From NCBI RefSeq assembly GCF_017876115.1, contig NZ_JAGINO010000014.1, positions 62,001 through 126,000 on the forward strand: 64,000 nt of DNA, written 5' to 3'. Every line of letters starts with the position of its first letter. Within the stretch, counting starts at the first letter, position 1. Positions 26,840-35,000 of the stretch are shown in pieces. A program made the position numbers and the translations under genes. The stretch comes from Azospirillum picis (GTDB taxonomy: Bacteria; Pseudomonadota; Alphaproteobacteria; Azospirillales; Azospirillaceae). The notes below the pieces were generated by a model. The model did not search any database. It saw only the letters and a program-made list of their open reading frames with translations, and had not been told where the DNA came from.

Positions 26840-27853
26840 TCAGCGGCCACGTGCCAGGGCATAGCCGACGCCGCCGGCCAGGATCAGCCCGGTCGCGATC
26901 GCCATGCTGCGGGCCGTGCGTTCGCTCGGCGTGAGGCGAAGGTCGTTGTGCGGCAACCCGAAGCGGCCGCGGGTGCGGTGCAGCCCCTCGACGGGGTGGT
27001 AGAGATTGTCGGGACGGCCGGGGGTTTCCGGTTCCCCCGTTTCCTGGCCCTCGACCGCCGTGTCCGCCAGATAACGGTCGACCAGCCCGGGCGCCAGGCT
27101 GTTGCCGAGGATCGCCTGGATCGCCGTGCCGCCGAGCCAGTATTCCCGCCGGGGATGTTCGGCGGCGTGGAGGATGGCGCGGGCGATGTCCTCCGGCTGG
27201 AAGATCCTGCCCATCGGCTGGGCGCGGCGCGGCATGTGGCTGCGCGCCCAATCGAACTGGGGCGTGTTGACGGCCGGAAGCTGCACCGTCGTCAGCCGCA
27301 CGTCGCTGCCGTCATGCAGGAGTTCGGATCGCAGGCTGTCGATGAAGCCCTGGATCGCGTGCTTGGCCCCGCAATAGGCTGACTGCAGCGGGATGGAGCG
27401 GTAGGCCAGCGCCGATCCGACCTGGAGGATGGTGCCGCGGTTGCGCGGGCGCATCCGCCGCAGGGCGGCCTGGATGCCGTAAGCCGAACCGAGATAGGTC
27501 ACCTCCGTCACCCGCTTCAACTCGTCGGCCGTCAGGTCCTGCACCGGGCCGAAGACGGTGACCATCGCCGAGTTGATCCAGATGTCGATGGGACCGAAGG
27601 CGTCCTCCAGGCGACCCGCGGCATTCTCCAGCGCGTCCGGGTCGGCGACGTCCAGGGGCAGCACCATGGCGCGGCCGCCCAGCCGCTCCACCTCACGCCT
27701 GACCTCCTCCAGCGCCTCGGCGGAACGGGCGACCAGCCCGATCGACGCCCGCCGGTAGGCGGCGAAGGCGAGGGCGGTGGCGCGTCCGACGCCGGCGGAC
27801 GCGCCGGTGATGCAGACGACGGGAGACGGCAGGGAACCGTTGGAAGGGAGCAT
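26840..27853 (-). CDS. SDR-family oxidoreductase with C-terminal membrane segment
   Basis: 337 residues. The NAD(P)-binding GASAGVGR motif lies near residue 17, and the catalytic YCGAK (Y-x3-K) with an upstream serine in LQVGSALAYRS is intact. About 80 residues follow the usual SDR core and end in AIATGLILAGGVGYALA, a likely membrane anchor. It closes the type III PKS operon, so it may reduce a lipid polyketide or its precursor at the membrane. The start MLPSNGSLPSPVVCITG at 27853 is chosen by the position of the nucleotide site. Confidence 0.85.
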   Translation of the reverse strand: MLPSNGSLPSPVVCITGASAGVGRATALAFAAYRRASIGLVARSAEALEEVRREVERLGGRAMVLPLDVADPDALENAAGRLEDAFGPIDIWINSAMVTVFGPVQDLTADELKRVTEVTYLGSAYGIQAALRRMRPRNRGTILQVGSALAYRSIPLQSAYCGAKHAIQGFIDSLRSELLHDGSDVRLTTVQLPAVNTPQFDWARSHMPRRAQPMGRIFQPEDIARAILHAAEHPRREYWLGGTAIQAILGNSLAPGLVDRYLADTAVEGQETGEPETPGRPDNLYHPVEGLHRTRGRFGLPHNDLRLTPSERTARSMAIATGLILAGGVGYALARGR

Positions 27854-27884
27854 GGTCGGTGTCCTGTTGGCGGTGACCGTGGGG

Positions 27885-28481
27885 TCAGGCCGTCGGCGGA
27901 CAACCGCGGCCGTTCCATGCTGTCCAACGACCTCCGGCGGCGGGGGTTCCGTCACGGCCGCGCAGCGCCTCCTCCTCCACCCGGATGCGATGGAGGGTGA
28001 GGGGCAGGTTGAGGAGCGTGGCCGCCACGGCGATCCAGACAGTGCCGAAAACCAGCGGCAACACCACCAGCTCGCCCGCCACCACCAGATAGTTGGGGTG
28101 CCTGACCAGCCGGAACGGCCCGCGCCGGACCAGCGGCGCACCGTCCAGCGTGATGATGCGGGTCGTCCAGTAGCGGCCGAGCGTCGCGATGACCCAGACC
28201 CGCCCGGCCTGGAGCATGGCGAAGAGCGCGAGCAGCCAGCCGTTCGCCGGCGCATCGGCGGGCGTGGCGACGAACAGCGCCGCCAGCCAGCCGGCATGCA
28301 GGACGACGAACAGCGGATAATGCCCGGCACCGGCCTCCCGCGCGCCTTGCGTCAGCAGGCGGGCGGTGTTGCGTCGCGCCAGCACCAGTTCCAGCAGCCG
28401 CTGGAGCGCGACGGCGAGCAGGATGATCCGGGGCCAGCCAAGTCCCCAGCCGGAACCGTCGATCATCGCGAGCCAGTCCAT
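27885..28481 (-). CDS. Isoprenylcysteine carboxyl methyltransferase-like protein
   Basis: 198 residues, about five membrane spans, ICMT/PEMT-type fold. The conserved C-terminal motif is GPFRLVRHPNYLVVAGELVV with the RHPNY S-adenosylmethionine-site signature. Such genes are regular partners of bacterial type III polyketide synthases, where they methylate alkylresorcinols or alkylpyrones. It is two bases from the PKS stop, so one operon. The true substrate is the lipid product of that PKS by inference. Confidence 0.88.
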   Translation of the reverse strand: MDWLAMIDGSGWGLGWPRIILLAVALQRLLELVLARRNTARLLTQGAREAGAGHYPLFVVLHAGWLAALFVATPADAPANGWLLALFAMLQAGRVWVIATLGRYWTTRIITLDGAPLVRRGPFRLVRHPNYLVVAGELVVLPLVFGTVWIAVAATLLNLPLTLHRIRVEEEALRGRDGTPAAGGRWTAWNGRGCPPTA

Positions 28482-28483
28482 CG

Positions 28484-29542
28484 TCAGAGATCCAGAAGGG
28501 TCAGGGCGGCGGTGAAACCGGGACCGAGCGCCAGCATCAGGTGCGGGCCGGACGCCTCCGCCTGCAGCCGCCGCTCCAGCACGAACATCACGCTGGCTGC
28601 CGACATGTTGCCGCAGTGGCGGAGAACGGTCCAGGAGTCCTCCATGCCGGCGGTGGCGGGCGCCAGCACCTCCTCCATCGCCTGCAGCACCTTGGCGCCG
28701 CCGGGATGGCAGACCAGGCCGGCAAGGCCGGATCGGGCCATGCCGCGCCGGTCGAGGAAGTCATCCACCACCGGAACCAGGCGTTCGCGGATCAGGCGAG
28801 GGATGTCCTGGCTGAAGACGACGCCGAAGCCCTCCTCCTCGATCCGCCATCCCATGATCCGCCGCGTGCCCGGCCAGGTGTGCTCCGCGCCGTCGAGGAC
28901 GCGCGGCCCGCCGGGGACGCCGCCGTCCGACGGCAGGCGGAGCAGGGCTGCGGCGGCGCCGTCGGCGAACAGCGCGCTCGCCACCACGTTGGTTGGGGTC
29001 GCCGCCTCGGGACGGTGGGACAGGGTGCAGAGTTCCACGACCAGGAAAAGCACCATGCGGCCCGGCATGGCCCGCGCCAGGTCGGCCGCCCTGGACAGCC
29101 CGAGCGCCCCGCCGGCGCAGCCGAGGCCGAACACCGGCAGCCGGACGGTGTCCGGGCGGAACCCCATGCGGTCGAGCAGCAGCGCCTCGAGGCTCGGCGT
29201 GGCGATGCCGGTTGTGGTGGCGCAGACGATGGCGTCGACGTCCGCCGGCCGCAGTCCGGCGAGGGCCAGCGCCTTGGACGCGGCGTCCTCCAGCAAGTCC
29301 AGCGCAACCCTCTCGAAAACGGCCGCGCGCTCGCCCCAGCCATGAGGTTCGAGATACCAGTCGATGGGGCAGGCGGCGTGCCGCGTCCGGATGCCGGTGT
29401 TGGCGAAGACCGGGGCCAACCGCTCGAAGTCGCGCAACCGATGCGCGAACACCGATCTCGCGACGGCCAGGGTTTCCTCCTGGTCGAAACGGTGGGGCGG
29501 GAGGGCGGTGGCGACCGACAGCAGCCTCGGCGCAGGCTTCAT
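28484..29542 (-). CDS. Type III polyketide synthase (alkylresorcinol/alkylpyrone type)
   Basis: 352 residues, thiolase fold. The catalytic triad is intact: Cys142 in GLGCAGGALG, His278 in VCHPGGAKV, Asn311 in HCGNMSAAS. It condenses a fatty acyl starter with malonyl-CoA to a phenolic or pyrone lipid. The start at 29542 has GCAGGAGAGGTCGGA upstream. Two tandem 14-bp repeats lie just beyond it. It is the first gene of a PKS-methyltransferase-SDR operon, as in lipids made for cysts or stress envelopes in Azotobacter and relatives. Confidence 0.93.
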   Translation of the reverse strand: MKPAPRLLSVATALPPHRFDQEETLAVARSVFAHRLRDFERLAPVFANTGIRTRHAACPIDWYLEPHGWGERAAVFERVALDLLEDAASKALALAGLRPADVDAIVCATTTGIATPSLEALLLDRMGFRPDTVRLPVFGLGCAGGALGLSRAADLARAMPGRMVLFLVVELCTLSHRPEAATPTNVVASALFADGAAAALLRLPSDGGVPGGPRVLDGAEHTWPGTRRIMGWRIEEEGFGVVFSQDIPRLIRERLVPVVDDFLDRRGMARSGLAGLVCHPGGAKVLQAMEEVLAPATAGMEDSWTVLRHCGNMSAASVMFVLERRLQAEASGPHLMLALGPGFTAALTLLDL

Positions 29543-29564
29543 TCCGACCTCTCCTGCCAGACCT

Positions 29565-29992
29565 TTACGGCCATGACTGTGGCACTTGGACTGTAGCACT
29601 TGGCGTTCGCGGTGGCGTGTTACCGTCCGGATGCTCAACGTTCGGCTCCGGTGGCTTCGCTGCGGCGATCAGGCAGCGATGGCTTGCGATCTCGAAATGC
29701 TCGAAAGCGTAGTTGAACACCGGCGCTTTCACGATCCCGCCGCCCGCCGGGGCGCCAAGCAGCGACCGTGCGTTGCCGACCAGCATGGCGATTCCGGTGT
29801 TGAGCGAAGAGGGGCCGCTCCCAAGCTGCTTCCGGCATCGTTCCAGCCGTTTGGCTTGCGCCTGCGCCTTGGCAGGCAGATCCGGATCGTTCCTGATGCG
29901 CTCGGCCTGCCGTTCAGCATCCCCACAGCCTGGCTTTCCCGGGAGCGGGCAGCGCGCGCCCAGTCGATCGGAGGGTCACTGGAGGTCGGCAT
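29565..29992 (-). pseudogene. Frameshifted ferritin-like (DUF892/YciF-type) gene remnant
   Basis: From ATG 29992 (ribosome site GGAG) a frame reads MPTSSDPPIDWARAARSRES and then loses sense. One base shift at a run of four G near 29919 joins it to a good frame, DAERQAERIRNDPDLPAKAQ and onward, with AFEHFEIASHRCLIAAA near the end, like the helix around a ferritin-like metal site. The product stops early in a proline-rich tail. YciF-type proteins are stress ferritins of unknown detail. Either a decayed gene or a sequencing error in the G run; family assignment is tentative. Confidence 0.35.
29576..29603. repeat. Tandem 14-bp direct repeat upstream of PKS operon
   Basis: ACTGTGGCACTTGG (29576-29589) is followed at once by ACTGTAGCACTTGG (29590-29603), one mismatch. 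It lies 34-61 bases upstream of the PKS start codon and could be a paired regulator site; no known consensus fits. Confidence 0.6.
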
Positions 29993-30150
29993 GGGAGGAT
30001 CTCCATCGTCCGGGGACACCGCCGGTTCGGCACCCGTCCCCACGCCAACAACGCCACCCTCCGGCCGTCACGTTCGGGGGCGCCGTCACAAACGCTCAGT
30101 ACCGATCGTCGAAGGGATTTCGCCCCGCCAGGGGCGGGAGTGAACCGAAC

Positions 30151-30188
30151 GAAGAATGGCGGCGCCGTTTCCGGCGCCGCCATTCTTC
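30151..30188 (-). terminator. Perfect 16-bp hairpin after the 77-residue gene
   Basis: Arms 30151-30166 and 30173-30188 are perfectly complementary around a 6-base loop, 23 bases after the stop at 30211. No T-run follows, so termination may be partial or Rho-assisted. Confidence 0.6.
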
Positions 30189-30210
30189 ATTGCGATGGGA
30201 GCCGGTCGGC

Positions 30211-30444
30211 TCAGGCCTGACGCGGCCGCAGCGGTGCGGTGTCGCGGAAGGGCTTGTCGACACCGCCCTTGTCGTTGGTCTGGTTCTCGATATCGCCCTC
30301 GAACGTGGTCTCGCCCTGGGCGAGGTCCAGGTCGTCGGGCGTCATGCCGGCTGCGCGTGCGCCCTTGCTGCCGCCGATCTGCGGATTGGTCTTCAGGTCG
30401 GCATCGGTCGGCTTGTCGGTCTTCTCATGCTTGCCTGCGCTCAT
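30211..30444 (-). CDS. Small disordered hydrophilic protein
   Basis: 77 residues, rich in Asp, Lys, Gly and Thr, without hydrophobic stretches (MSAGKHEKTDKPTDADLK...). It looks intrinsically disordered, like the small stress-associated proteins often found in Rhodospirillales, but I recognise no family. ATG 30444 is preceded by GGAACGGAGACGCC. A strong hairpin ends the transcript. No operon partner is evident. Confidence 0.6.
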   Translation of the reverse strand: MSAGKHEKTDKPTDADLKTNPQIGGSKGARAAGMTPDDLDLAQGETTFEGDIENQTNDKGGVDKPFRDTAPLRPRQA

Positions 30445-30596
30445 GACGGCGTCTCCGTTCCGGTTCCGCGAATGCCCTCCCTTCAACCGCGGCGGTACGG
30501 AAACGTTGCGAAATCCCTTCTGCCCTTCAATGAGAGGGATAGGATGCGGAGGACGGCCTCGGCAGGGATCGGTCGGACCGGGCAAGGCCGATAGGG

Positions 30597-32849
30597 ATGA
30601 CGACAGCGATGGGTGACGACATGGTCCGGTTGCGGATCCGGGTGCGCGGGCGGGTGCAGGGGGTGGGGTTCCGCCCCCATGTCCATGGGCTTGCCCGCCG
30701 CCTCGGCCTGACCGGCTGGGTGCTGAACGACCCGCAGGGCGTGCTGATCGAGGTGCAGGGCATCGCCACCACGGCTTTCCTCGCTGCCCTGACTGGCGAG
30801 GCACCGCCGCTCGCCCGCATCGATGCCGTGGAGCCCGAAGCCGTGGACGCCGATCCGGCGGAGGTCGGCTTCGCCATCCGTCACAGCGAGGCCACCGGCG
30901 CCGTGGCGACCGGCATCGGGCCGGACGCCACCGTCTGCCCGGCTTGCCTGGCGGAGCTGTTCGACCCCGCCGACCGCCGATACCGCTACGCCTTCCTCAA
31001 CTGCACCCATTGCGGCCCGCGCTATACCATCACCCGGCGGCTTCCCTACGACCGGCCCCAGACGGCGATGGCGGGCTTCCCGCTCTGCCCCGATTGCCGC
31101 GCCGAGTATGAAGACCCGGCCGACCGCCGCTTCCACGCCCAGCCCGTCGCCTGCCCGGCCTGCGGCCCGCGCCTGTCGCATCCGCCGGAGATCATCCTGG
31201 CCGCCTTGCGCGGCGGGCTGATCGTCGCCATCAAGGGGTTGGGCGGCTTCCATCTCGCCTGCGACGCGACGCGGGCCGACGCGGTGGAACGGCTGCGGCG
31301 GGTCAAGCAGCGCAACGGCAAGCCGTTCGCGCTGATGGTCGCCAACACCCCGTCGGCGGAACGCCACGTTCGGATCGACGAGGACGAACGGGCCTTGCTG
31401 GAAGGGGTGGCGCGCCCCATCGTCCTGCTGCGGCGGCGGCCGGACGGGCCGGCGCTTGCCCCCGACATCGCGCCCGGTCTTGCATGGCTTGGGGTCATGC
31501 TGCCCTACACGCCGCTGCATTACCTGCTGTTCCACGAGGCGGCCGGGCGTCCCGACGCCACCGGCTGGCTGGGCGTGCCGCAGGAACTGACGCTGGTCAT
31601 GACCTCCGCCAACCCCGGTGGCGAGCCGCTCGCCATCGGCAACGCCGAAGCACGGCAGCGGCTCGCCGGCATCGCCGATCTCATCGTCGACCATGACCGC
31701 GACATCGTCGTCCGCGCCGATGATTCGGTGGTGCGCAAGCTGGGCGGCGCGCCGGCCTTCCTGCGGCGCGGGCGCGGCCATGTGCCGGAACCGATCAGGC
31801 TGGCACGGCCGGTGCCGCCCATCCTGGCGGTCGGCGGGCACCTGAAGGCGACGATCTGCGTCACCCGTGGCGACGAGGCGTTCCTGTCGCAGCACCTCGG
31901 CGATCTCGACAACGCATCGACGCTGGGCTTCCTGGAGGAAACCGTCGAGCACCTGCTCCACGTCCTTGGGGTGGCACCGGCCGCCGTCGCCCATGACCTC
32001 CATCCCGATTTCCACTCCACCCGGTTCGCCGAGCGGACCGGCCTGCCCGCCGTACCGGTGCAGCATCACCACGCCCATGTCGCGGCGGTGATGGCCGAAC
32101 ACCGGGTGGACGGCCCGGCGCTGGGTCTGGCGCTGGACGGCTTCGGACTGGGCGAGGGGGGTGGATCCTGGGGCGGCGAGATGCTGCTCGTCGAGGGCGC
32201 GCTTGCCGAACGGCTCGGCCATCTGGCGCCGCTCGCCCAGCCCGGCGGCGACGTGGCGGCGCGCCAGCCCTGGCGCATGGCCGCAGCCGCACTCGTCCGC
32301 ATGGGACGCGCCGAGGAAATCGTGCCGCGGTTCGGCGGGCATGGCCCGGCCGAGGGGGTGCGGCGGATGATCGAACGCGGCATCAATGCCCCGCTCACCA
32401 GCTCCTGCGGCCGCTGGTTCGACGCCGCCTGCGGCCTGCTCGGCATCCGCAGCCTCGCCGGCTTCGAGGGTGAAGCGCCGATGGCGCTGGAATCCCTGGT
32501 CCGTAGGCCCCAGGTGGCGGCAGGTGCCTGGCGCATCGACGGGACACAGCTCGACCTGACGCCGCTGCTGGAGCGGCTGCTGTCCGCCAGGGATGCGTCG
32601 GAGGGCGCCGAGCTGTTCCATGGGACGCTGGCGGCGGCGCTGCTCGACTGGACGCTGCCGCAGCTTCGCGCCCGTGGCCTGCGCCGGGTGGTGCTGTCCG
32701 GCGGCTGCATGATGAACGCCGTGCTGGCGGAAACGCTGGCCGCGGGCTTCCAGGATGCCGGGATCGACGCGCTGCTGCCGCGGCTGGCACCCGCCAACGA
32801 CGGCGGGCTCAGCCTCGGTCAGGCGTGGGCGGCTTCCTTCGCGCTGTAG
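30597..32849 (+). CDS. hypF: HypF, carbamoyltransferase for [NiFe]-hydrogenase maturation
   Basis: 750 residues. HypF makes the thiocarbamate precursor of the cyanide ligands of [NiFe] hydrogenase. Domains in order: acylphosphatase (about 9-97), two zinc fingers (C114/C117 with C136/C139; C164/C167 with C186/C189), YrdC-like (about 200-385) and Kae1-like carbamoyltransferase with VQHHHAHVAAVMAEH near residue 485. All are intact. No hydrogenase or other hyp gene lies in the window. The 3' end overlaps a convergent small gene by 31 bp. Confidence 0.94.
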   Translation: MTTAMGDDMVRLRIRVRGRVQGVGFRPHVHGLARRLGLTGWVLNDPQGVLIEVQGIATTAFLAALTGEAPPLARIDAVEPEAVDADPAEVGFAIRHSEATGAVATGIGPDATVCPACLAELFDPADRRYRYAFLNCTHCGPRYTITRRLPYDRPQTAMAGFPLCPDCRAEYEDPADRRFHAQPVACPACGPRLSHPPEIILAALRGGLIVAIKGLGGFHLACDATRADAVERLRRVKQRNGKPFALMVANTPSAERHVRIDEDERALLEGVARPIVLLRRRPDGPALAPDIAPGLAWLGVMLPYTPLHYLLFHEAAGRPDATGWLGVPQELTLVMTSANPGGEPLAIGNAEARQRLAGIADLIVDHDRDIVVRADDSVVRKLGGAPAFLRRGRGHVPEPIRLARPVPPILAVGGHLKATICVTRGDEAFLSQHLGDLDNASTLGFLEETVEHLLHVLGVAPAAVAHDLHPDFHSTRFAERTGLPAVPVQHHHAHVAAVMAEHRVDGPALGLALDGFGLGEGGGSWGGEMLLVEGALAERLGHLAPLAQPGGDVAARQPWRMAAAALVRMGRAEEIVPRFGGHGPAEGVRRMIERGINAPLTSSCGRWFDAACGLLGIRSLAGFEGEAPMALESLVRRPQVAAGAWRIDGTQLDLTPLLERLLSARDASEGAELFHGTLAAALLDWTLPQLRARGLRRVVLSGGCMMNAVLAETLAAGFQDAGIDALLPRLAPANDGGLSLGQAWAASFAL

Positions 32850-33136
32850 GAGGGCAGGGCGACGGTCCGGCGTGCCTTGTCCACCTCGTAGAGACGGCGG
32901 TACTTGCCGACATAGCCCTTGCGGCAGGCCCGATGGAAACGCTGCGAGGCGCTTTCCCAATCGTCGCCCGGACGCAGCCAACTGACACAGGGCGTGCCGG
33001 TCCGCGGGTCGGTGCGCAGGAAACGGCCTCTGCCCTTTTCGCCCCGTACCCATTGGCCGGGGTTCAGCGTCAGCGCGCCGCGGGCCAGTAGCATCGTCAC
33101 CTGCGGCGTCAACTCGATGGTGGGAAAATAGGGCAT
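32819..33136 (-). CDS. Conserved-looking small basic protein
   Basis: 105 residues (MPYFPTIELTPQVTMLLARG...), with a basic aromatic middle (GDDWESASQRFHRACRKG). It has a strong ribosome site, AGGAGGATGCC, before ATG 33136. No family recognised. The composition (many Arg, Trp, Phe) suggests a soluble, possibly nucleic-acid-binding protein, which is inference. The 3' end overlaps hypF on the opposite strand. Confidence 0.6.
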   Translation of the reverse strand: MPYFPTIELTPQVTMLLARGALTLNPGQWVRGEKGRGRFLRTDPRTGTPCVSWLRPGDDWESASQRFHRACRKGYVGKYRRLYEVDKARRTVALPSYSAKEAAHA

Positions 33137-33929
33137 GGCATCCTCCTGCCGCACTCCCGAGGGGCGGCGCCGATCATGGATTCCCGTCTGTTTTCGGAAC
33201 CTCGTACAGATGGGAACGCATGGGGAACATTTCAAGCGATCCAGCGGGTTGGAGGCTGTTTGGACGTTGCGGCTCGGCCGGCAGCCGGCACCCGGCGCTG
33301 TCTTGGAACAATTCCGGTCCCGATCCTAATGAGAGATCGGGAAGCCTGAACCGGGCAGGCCGTGCATTCGCATAAAACGTCCGCATTGCCGGCCATAGTT
33401 TTTATTGCACTGCAGCAAATATTGACCAGCCGATCTGCGCGGCTTGTCTTGCGGCGGTCACGGCTGCGGCATCACCGGAAGGACCGCCAACCTCCCCCGG
33501 CGTCTGCGACATTCTGTCCAGACAGGCTGCAACGGATGGATCATGCTTGCCTGATAACTAGTATACTAGTATTGAAGTTGATGACTGATGCGCGGCCATG
33601 ACGGACGACGCGGCACGAGCAGTCGCGGCGCCAACGGCCGCGAGCCTGGGGGCAGTTCCATGACCCTGCACGAAGACAATGCGGCTTGCCGATGCGGCCA
33701 GGTCGCCGGCGACCATTGCCGTCGCCGCAAGCGACCGGGCAGCACGCACCGCCTCCCGCGCTGAGCGGTCCGGTTTCCGGCCGCCACGGCTGCGGCATCG
33801 AGATCACGCCCCGTTCCGGCAAGCCGGACGAATTCCCGCAGCGACCATCGGCATCCGCGGATGACTGGCGCCCGACCCACGGTCGGCGCCGCCCGTACGC
33901 CCGGTCGCCCGCCCAAAGGAGCACCAGAC
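33137..33929. other. Long upstream region of the kdg/kdu operon
   Basis: 793 bp. It holds a sigma-70-like promoter with a GntR-type operator at 33547-33575. Two short coupled reading frames follow (33598-33663, 21 residues; 33660-33764, 34 residues; ATGA overlap), without clear ribosome sites. Near 33405, TTGCACTGCAGCAA resembles the TGC/GCA-rich sites bound by PhaR-type regulators, but no phasin gene follows. The rest shows nothing recognisable. Confidence 0.5.
33547..33575 (+). promoter_or_regulatory. Promoter and GntR-type operator of the kdg/kdu operon
   Basis: TTGCCT (33547-33552) and TATTGA (33570-33575) are 17 bp apart. A perfect palindrome ACTAGTATACTAGT (33557-33570) fills the spacer, an ideal place for a repressor. 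AT-rich palindromes of this type are bound by GntR/FadR-family regulators of uronate catabolism (UxuR, KdgR-like), which fits the genes downstream. The regulator gene is not in the window. Confidence 0.65.
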
Positions 33930-34943
33930 ATGAACATCAAATCGCGGATCGACCGCATCCCCGGCGGGATGATGATCGTCCCGCTGTTCCTCGGCGCCTG
34001 CCTGAACACGCTGGCGCCGGGGACCGGCAAGTTCTTCGGGTCCTTCACCAACGGCCTCATCACCGGCACGCTGCCGATCCTGTCGGTCTGGTTCTTCTGC
34101 ATCGGCGCCAGCATCAGCCTGAAGGCGACGCCGCTGGTCCTGCGCAAGAGCGGCGTGCTGGTCTCGGTGAAAATCCTGACCGCGGCGGCGGCCGGCATCA
34201 TCGCCTCCTGGTTCATCCCGACCGAGGGCATCACGTCGGGCTTCTTCTCCGGCCTGTCGGTGCTGGCGATCATCGCGGTGATGAACGACACCAACGGCGG
34301 CATGTACATGGCGCTGATGCAGCAGTACGGCACCAAGGAGGAGGCCGGCGCCTTCTGCCTGATGTGCCTGGAATCCGGCCCGTTCATGACGATGGTCACG
34401 CTGGGCGTCGCCGGGCTCGCGGCCTTCCCGTGGCAGACCATGGTCGGCGCGCTGCTGCCCTTCCTGATCGGCTTTGCGCTGGGCAACCTCGACAAGGACC
34501 TGCGCGCCTTCTTCACCCAGGGCGTCAGCGTCATGGTGCCGTTCTTCGCCTTCGCGCTCGGCAACAACCTGAACTTCACGACGATCCTGAACACCGGCCT
34601 GCTCGGTATCGTGCTCGGCCTGACGGTGATCGCCGTCACCGGCACCATGCTGGTGCTGGCCGACATCCTGCTGGCCAAGGGCAACGGCACCGCCGGGATC
34701 GGCGCCGCCTCGACGGCCGGGGCGGCGGTGACGGTGCCGCCGATCATCGCCTCGATCGAACCGACCTTCGCCCCGGTCGCCCCGGCGGCGACCGCCCTGA
34801 TCGCCACCAGCGTCGTCGTCACCGCCCTTCTGACTCCGATCCTGACGGCCTGGTGGGCCCGGCGCTTCGGCGTGCTGTCGCCCCGCTACCTGGCCGCCGA
34901 GGCCGCCAAGGTGGCGGCGCTCGAAATCGCAGCCGCCGAGTGA
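33930..34943 (+). CDS. kdgT: 2-keto-3-deoxygluconate permease
   Basis: 337 residues, KdgT family, about ten membrane spans. It imports 2-keto-3-deoxygluconate by proton symport. Family stretches: IPGGMMIVPLFLGACLNTLA at the start, VMNDTNGGMYMALMQQYG, and ESGPFMTMVTLGVAGLA. ATG 33930 has AAAGGAGCACC upstream. It leads an operon with a hydratase, kduI and kduD for pectin- or alginate-derived uronates. Confidence 0.93.
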   Translation: MNIKSRIDRIPGGMMIVPLFLGACLNTLAPGTGKFFGSFTNGLITGTLPILSVWFFCIGASISLKATPLVLRKSGVLVSVKILTAAAAGIIASWFIPTEGITSGFFSGLSVLAIIAVMNDTNGGMYMALMQQYGTKEEAGAFCLMCLESGPFMTMVTLGVAGLAAFPWQTMVGALLPFLIGFALGNLDKDLRAFFTQGVSVMVPFFAFALGNNLNFTTILNTGLLGIVLGLTVIAVTGTMLVLADILLAKGNGTAGIGAASTAGAAVTVPPIIASIEPTFAPVAPAATALIATSVVVTALLTPILTAWWARRFGVLSPRYLAAEAAKVAALEIAAAE

Positions 34944-35000
34944 GGCGGTCGTTGCCGGCGGACGCTTGACGGCGCCCGCCCCCGATCCGAGGAACAGCCG

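Noticed and set aside
30121..30143. CGCCCC...GGGGCG stem near 30121 as a terminator
   Set aside because: Short stem without T-run; the perfect 16-bp stem at 30151 explains transcript end better.
33214..33260. GGAAC...GGTT as an EcfG (general stress) promoter
   Set aside because: Spacing is one to two bases too long and no gene starts within range.
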